Assembly (NCBI GenBank): GCA_947475245.1
Contig: CANJLW010000031.1
Coordinates: forward strand, 1-54,054
Direction of reading: 5' to 3'
DNA from: Acetobacteraceae bacterium
Lineage (GTDB): Bacteria; Pseudomonadota; Alphaproteobacteria; Acetobacterales; Acetobacteraceae
DNA: 54,054 nucleotides
Within the stretch, counting starts at the first letter, position 1; the number at the start of each line of letters is the position of its first letter. Below are positions 52,897 through 54,054 of this stretch, in pieces. Position numbers and translations under genes: made by a program. The notes beneath the pieces are model-generated. The model was not told the origin of the DNA, searched no databases, and saw nothing but the letters and a program-made list of their open reading frames with translations.

Positions 52897-53901
52897 CTAC
52901 CGCCCGCGTCGCAGCGCCAGGACGGCGAGGTCGAGCAGTTTGTTCGTCGGCGCGGCCTCCGCCTTGCCGAAATCGAGCCGGCCGGGCGCAAGGGTTTCCG
53001 CCAAACGGTGGAAATCCTTGGGCAGGATCGCCTCCGCCAGCCCCAGCGCATCGGCGCGGGCGTCGTAATGTGCGGCGAGGCGGGCGGTGTAGCGATAGAT
53101 CGACACCAGAATGCCGACCAGGAACAGCACGACAGAAACGACCGCGAAGCGCGCGATGAGGTTGAAGACTTTGTCCCAGTCGAAGTCTTTGGGCGGATTG
53201 GTCTGCGATGCGGTGCCGGTTGGCGACGATTGTTCGGTGGGGGATTGTGTATTGATACCGAGATCGCTGTTCAACCGTTTGATGTCGGTTTCAAGCGTCT
53301 CATATTGGGTCTGTAACGCGGCGCGATTGGCGTCGAGAGCGCGATAGGTAGCGAAAGGGTCGCCGAGCTGTGCTTCGTCAATATCAGCGACCTTCAATAA
53401 TTTTCGCAATTCGTCGAGGGTTTTCGCCTGACCGAAGCTGGATAGGTCGGGCGGGTCGAAAGTTAGCCTGAATCCATCAAAGCCTACCGCCCAGCCACGG
53501 CGACCGTCTGCGGAGAAATGCACGGAAGTGAGGATAGGGAATACATTGCGGGTTTGCGCCACCCAGCTTCTACCGCCATCCGCAGTCGCAACGAGCGTGC
53601 CCCGCTCACCCACCGACCAGCCGCGCAGGCCGTCGTCAGCGAAATGCACGGACAGGAGGGTGTTCGTCGTACCGCTGGCCCAAGCATCCCAGGTTTTGCC
53701 GCCATCCACGCTCACAATGATTGTGCCCCCAAAGCCCACCGCCCAGCCACGGCTACCGTCTGCGGTCAAATGCACAGACATCAAATGGTTCGTCACGCCA
53801 CTGGACCGCGCATCCCAAGTTTTGCCGCCATCCACGCTCACAACGATCGTGCCCCGCTCGCCCACCGCCCAGCCGCCCAGGCCGTCGGCGGCGAAATGCA
53901 C
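52897..53901 (-). CDS. YCF48-like propeller-repeat protein with C-terminal membrane anchor
   Basis: 334 aa. Residues 1 to ~155 hold four ~42-residue repeats of the type SVHFADDGLRGWSVGERG then DGGKTWDA, as in YCF48/BNR-like propellers. Then come a coiled coil (about 190-220, LDANRAALQTQYETLETDI), a Ser/Thr/Pro linker, and one membrane helix (ARFAVVSVVLFLVGILVSIY), and a cytoplasm-like tail. The GTG at 53901 begins in the middle of a repeat strand with no signal or first blades, and an in-frame TAA lies six codons upstream. The gene may therefore be 5'-truncated or frameshifted. Confidence 0.75.
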   Translation of the reverse strand: MHFAADGLGGWAVGERGTIVVSVDGGKTWDARSSGVTNHLMSVHLTADGSRGWAVGFGGTIIVSVDGGKTWDAWASGTTNTLLSVHFADDGLRGWSVGERGTLVATADGGRSWVAQTRNVFPILTSVHFSADGRRGWAVGFDGFRLTFDPPDLSSFGQAKTLDELRKLLKVADIDEAQLGDPFATYRALDANRAALQTQYETLETDIKRLNSDLGINTQSPTEQSSPTGTASQTNPPKDFDWDKVFNLIARFAVVSVVLFLVGILVSIYRYTARLAAHYDARADALGLAEAILPKDFHRLAETLAPGRLDFGKAEAAPTNKLLDLAVLALRRGR

Positions 53902-53906
53902 GGACC

Positions 53907-54054
53907 CTAGCCCATCTTATTCATCGCATGCCAGGGATTCGTTGGCGGGCGTAGCGTAATCGTCTGATTTGATGCAGAGATTTGGGTGTCGAGACCAACA
54001 TCTGCCGAATCGGACGGTGCCACACCCGCCATGGTCGAAAATACTCCACTGCCG
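53907..54054 (-). CDS. Partial upstream reading frame, possibly the true 5' part of the propeller gene
   Basis: Open to the window edge. It reads MAGVAPSDSADVGLDTQ, then ITLRPPTNPWHAMNKMG and a TAG at 53907-53909, only 5 bp before the GTG of the propeller gene but in another frame. The text looks like a real extracellular linker leading into a propeller repeat. Either it is the end of a separate gene or one gene broken by a frameshift near 53905-53925. Confidence 0.35.
   Translation of the reverse strand, partial: GSGVFSTMAGVAPSDSADVGLDTQISASNQTITLRPPTNPWHAMNKMG

Overview
The window is GC-rich chromosomal DNA of a free-living alphaproteobacterium. The sucA-sucB-lpd order, the YraN/ComM pair, GTG starts with purine-rich Shine-Dalgarno (SD) sites, and one perfect CtrA-type box (TTAA-N7-TTAAC at 35184-35199) suggest Rhodospirillales, but the family cannot be fixed from the sequence. 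No rRNA, tRNA, CRISPR, insertion sequence or prophage was recognised.

Layout. 0.4-6.1 kb: 2-oxoglutarate dehydrogenase complex (sucA, sucB, lpdA). 6.1-7.15 kb: a tandem triplication, each unit carrying hairpin + SD + 23-codon ORF + intrinsic terminator, embedded in decaying copies of the lpdA 3' end and, at one junction, the pdxA 5' end. 7.15-17.4 kb: pdxA, an NTF2-like protein, VOC protein, a giant alpha-2-macroglobulin, an atypical SDR, an amidase and an unknown gene. 17.4-23.5 kb: a cyanase operon (NrtA/B/C-type ABC importer, cynS, DUF1348-like protein) read leftward from a consensus sigma-54 promoter, with a divergent PAS/AAA+/Fis enhancer-binding protein. 23.5-27.9 kb: an RND efflux pair.

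28-34.9 kb: a split thiamine-diphosphate decarboxylase, mmsA, acyl-CoA dehydrogenase and crotonase (acyl-CoA/valine-type catabolism), aldo-keto reductase and ketopantoate-reductase-like protein. 34.9-35.5 kb: four 15-bp tandem repeats, a CtrA-type box and a 59-aa ORF. 35.5-39.6 kb: carbamoyl-amidohydrolase, class II aldolase, small lipoprotein, EamA transporter, OmpA-domain protein. 39.8-44.3 kb: six phage-tail-collar (microcystin-dependent-protein-like) genes in two A-B-C triads, separated by a small unknown gene and a GNAT acetyltransferase.

44.3-54.05 kb: LLM-type flavin monooxygenase, branched-chain amino-acid binding protein, PEP-CTERM protein, DapA-family protein, YraN, ComM, deacetylase, FkbM methyltransferase, and a propeller-repeat membrane protein whose 5' end may be broken at the window edge.

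The three strongest leads are the triplicated 23-aa peptide cassette between lpdA and pdxA, the double triad of collar proteins outside any phage, and the sigma-54-controlled cyanate operon.
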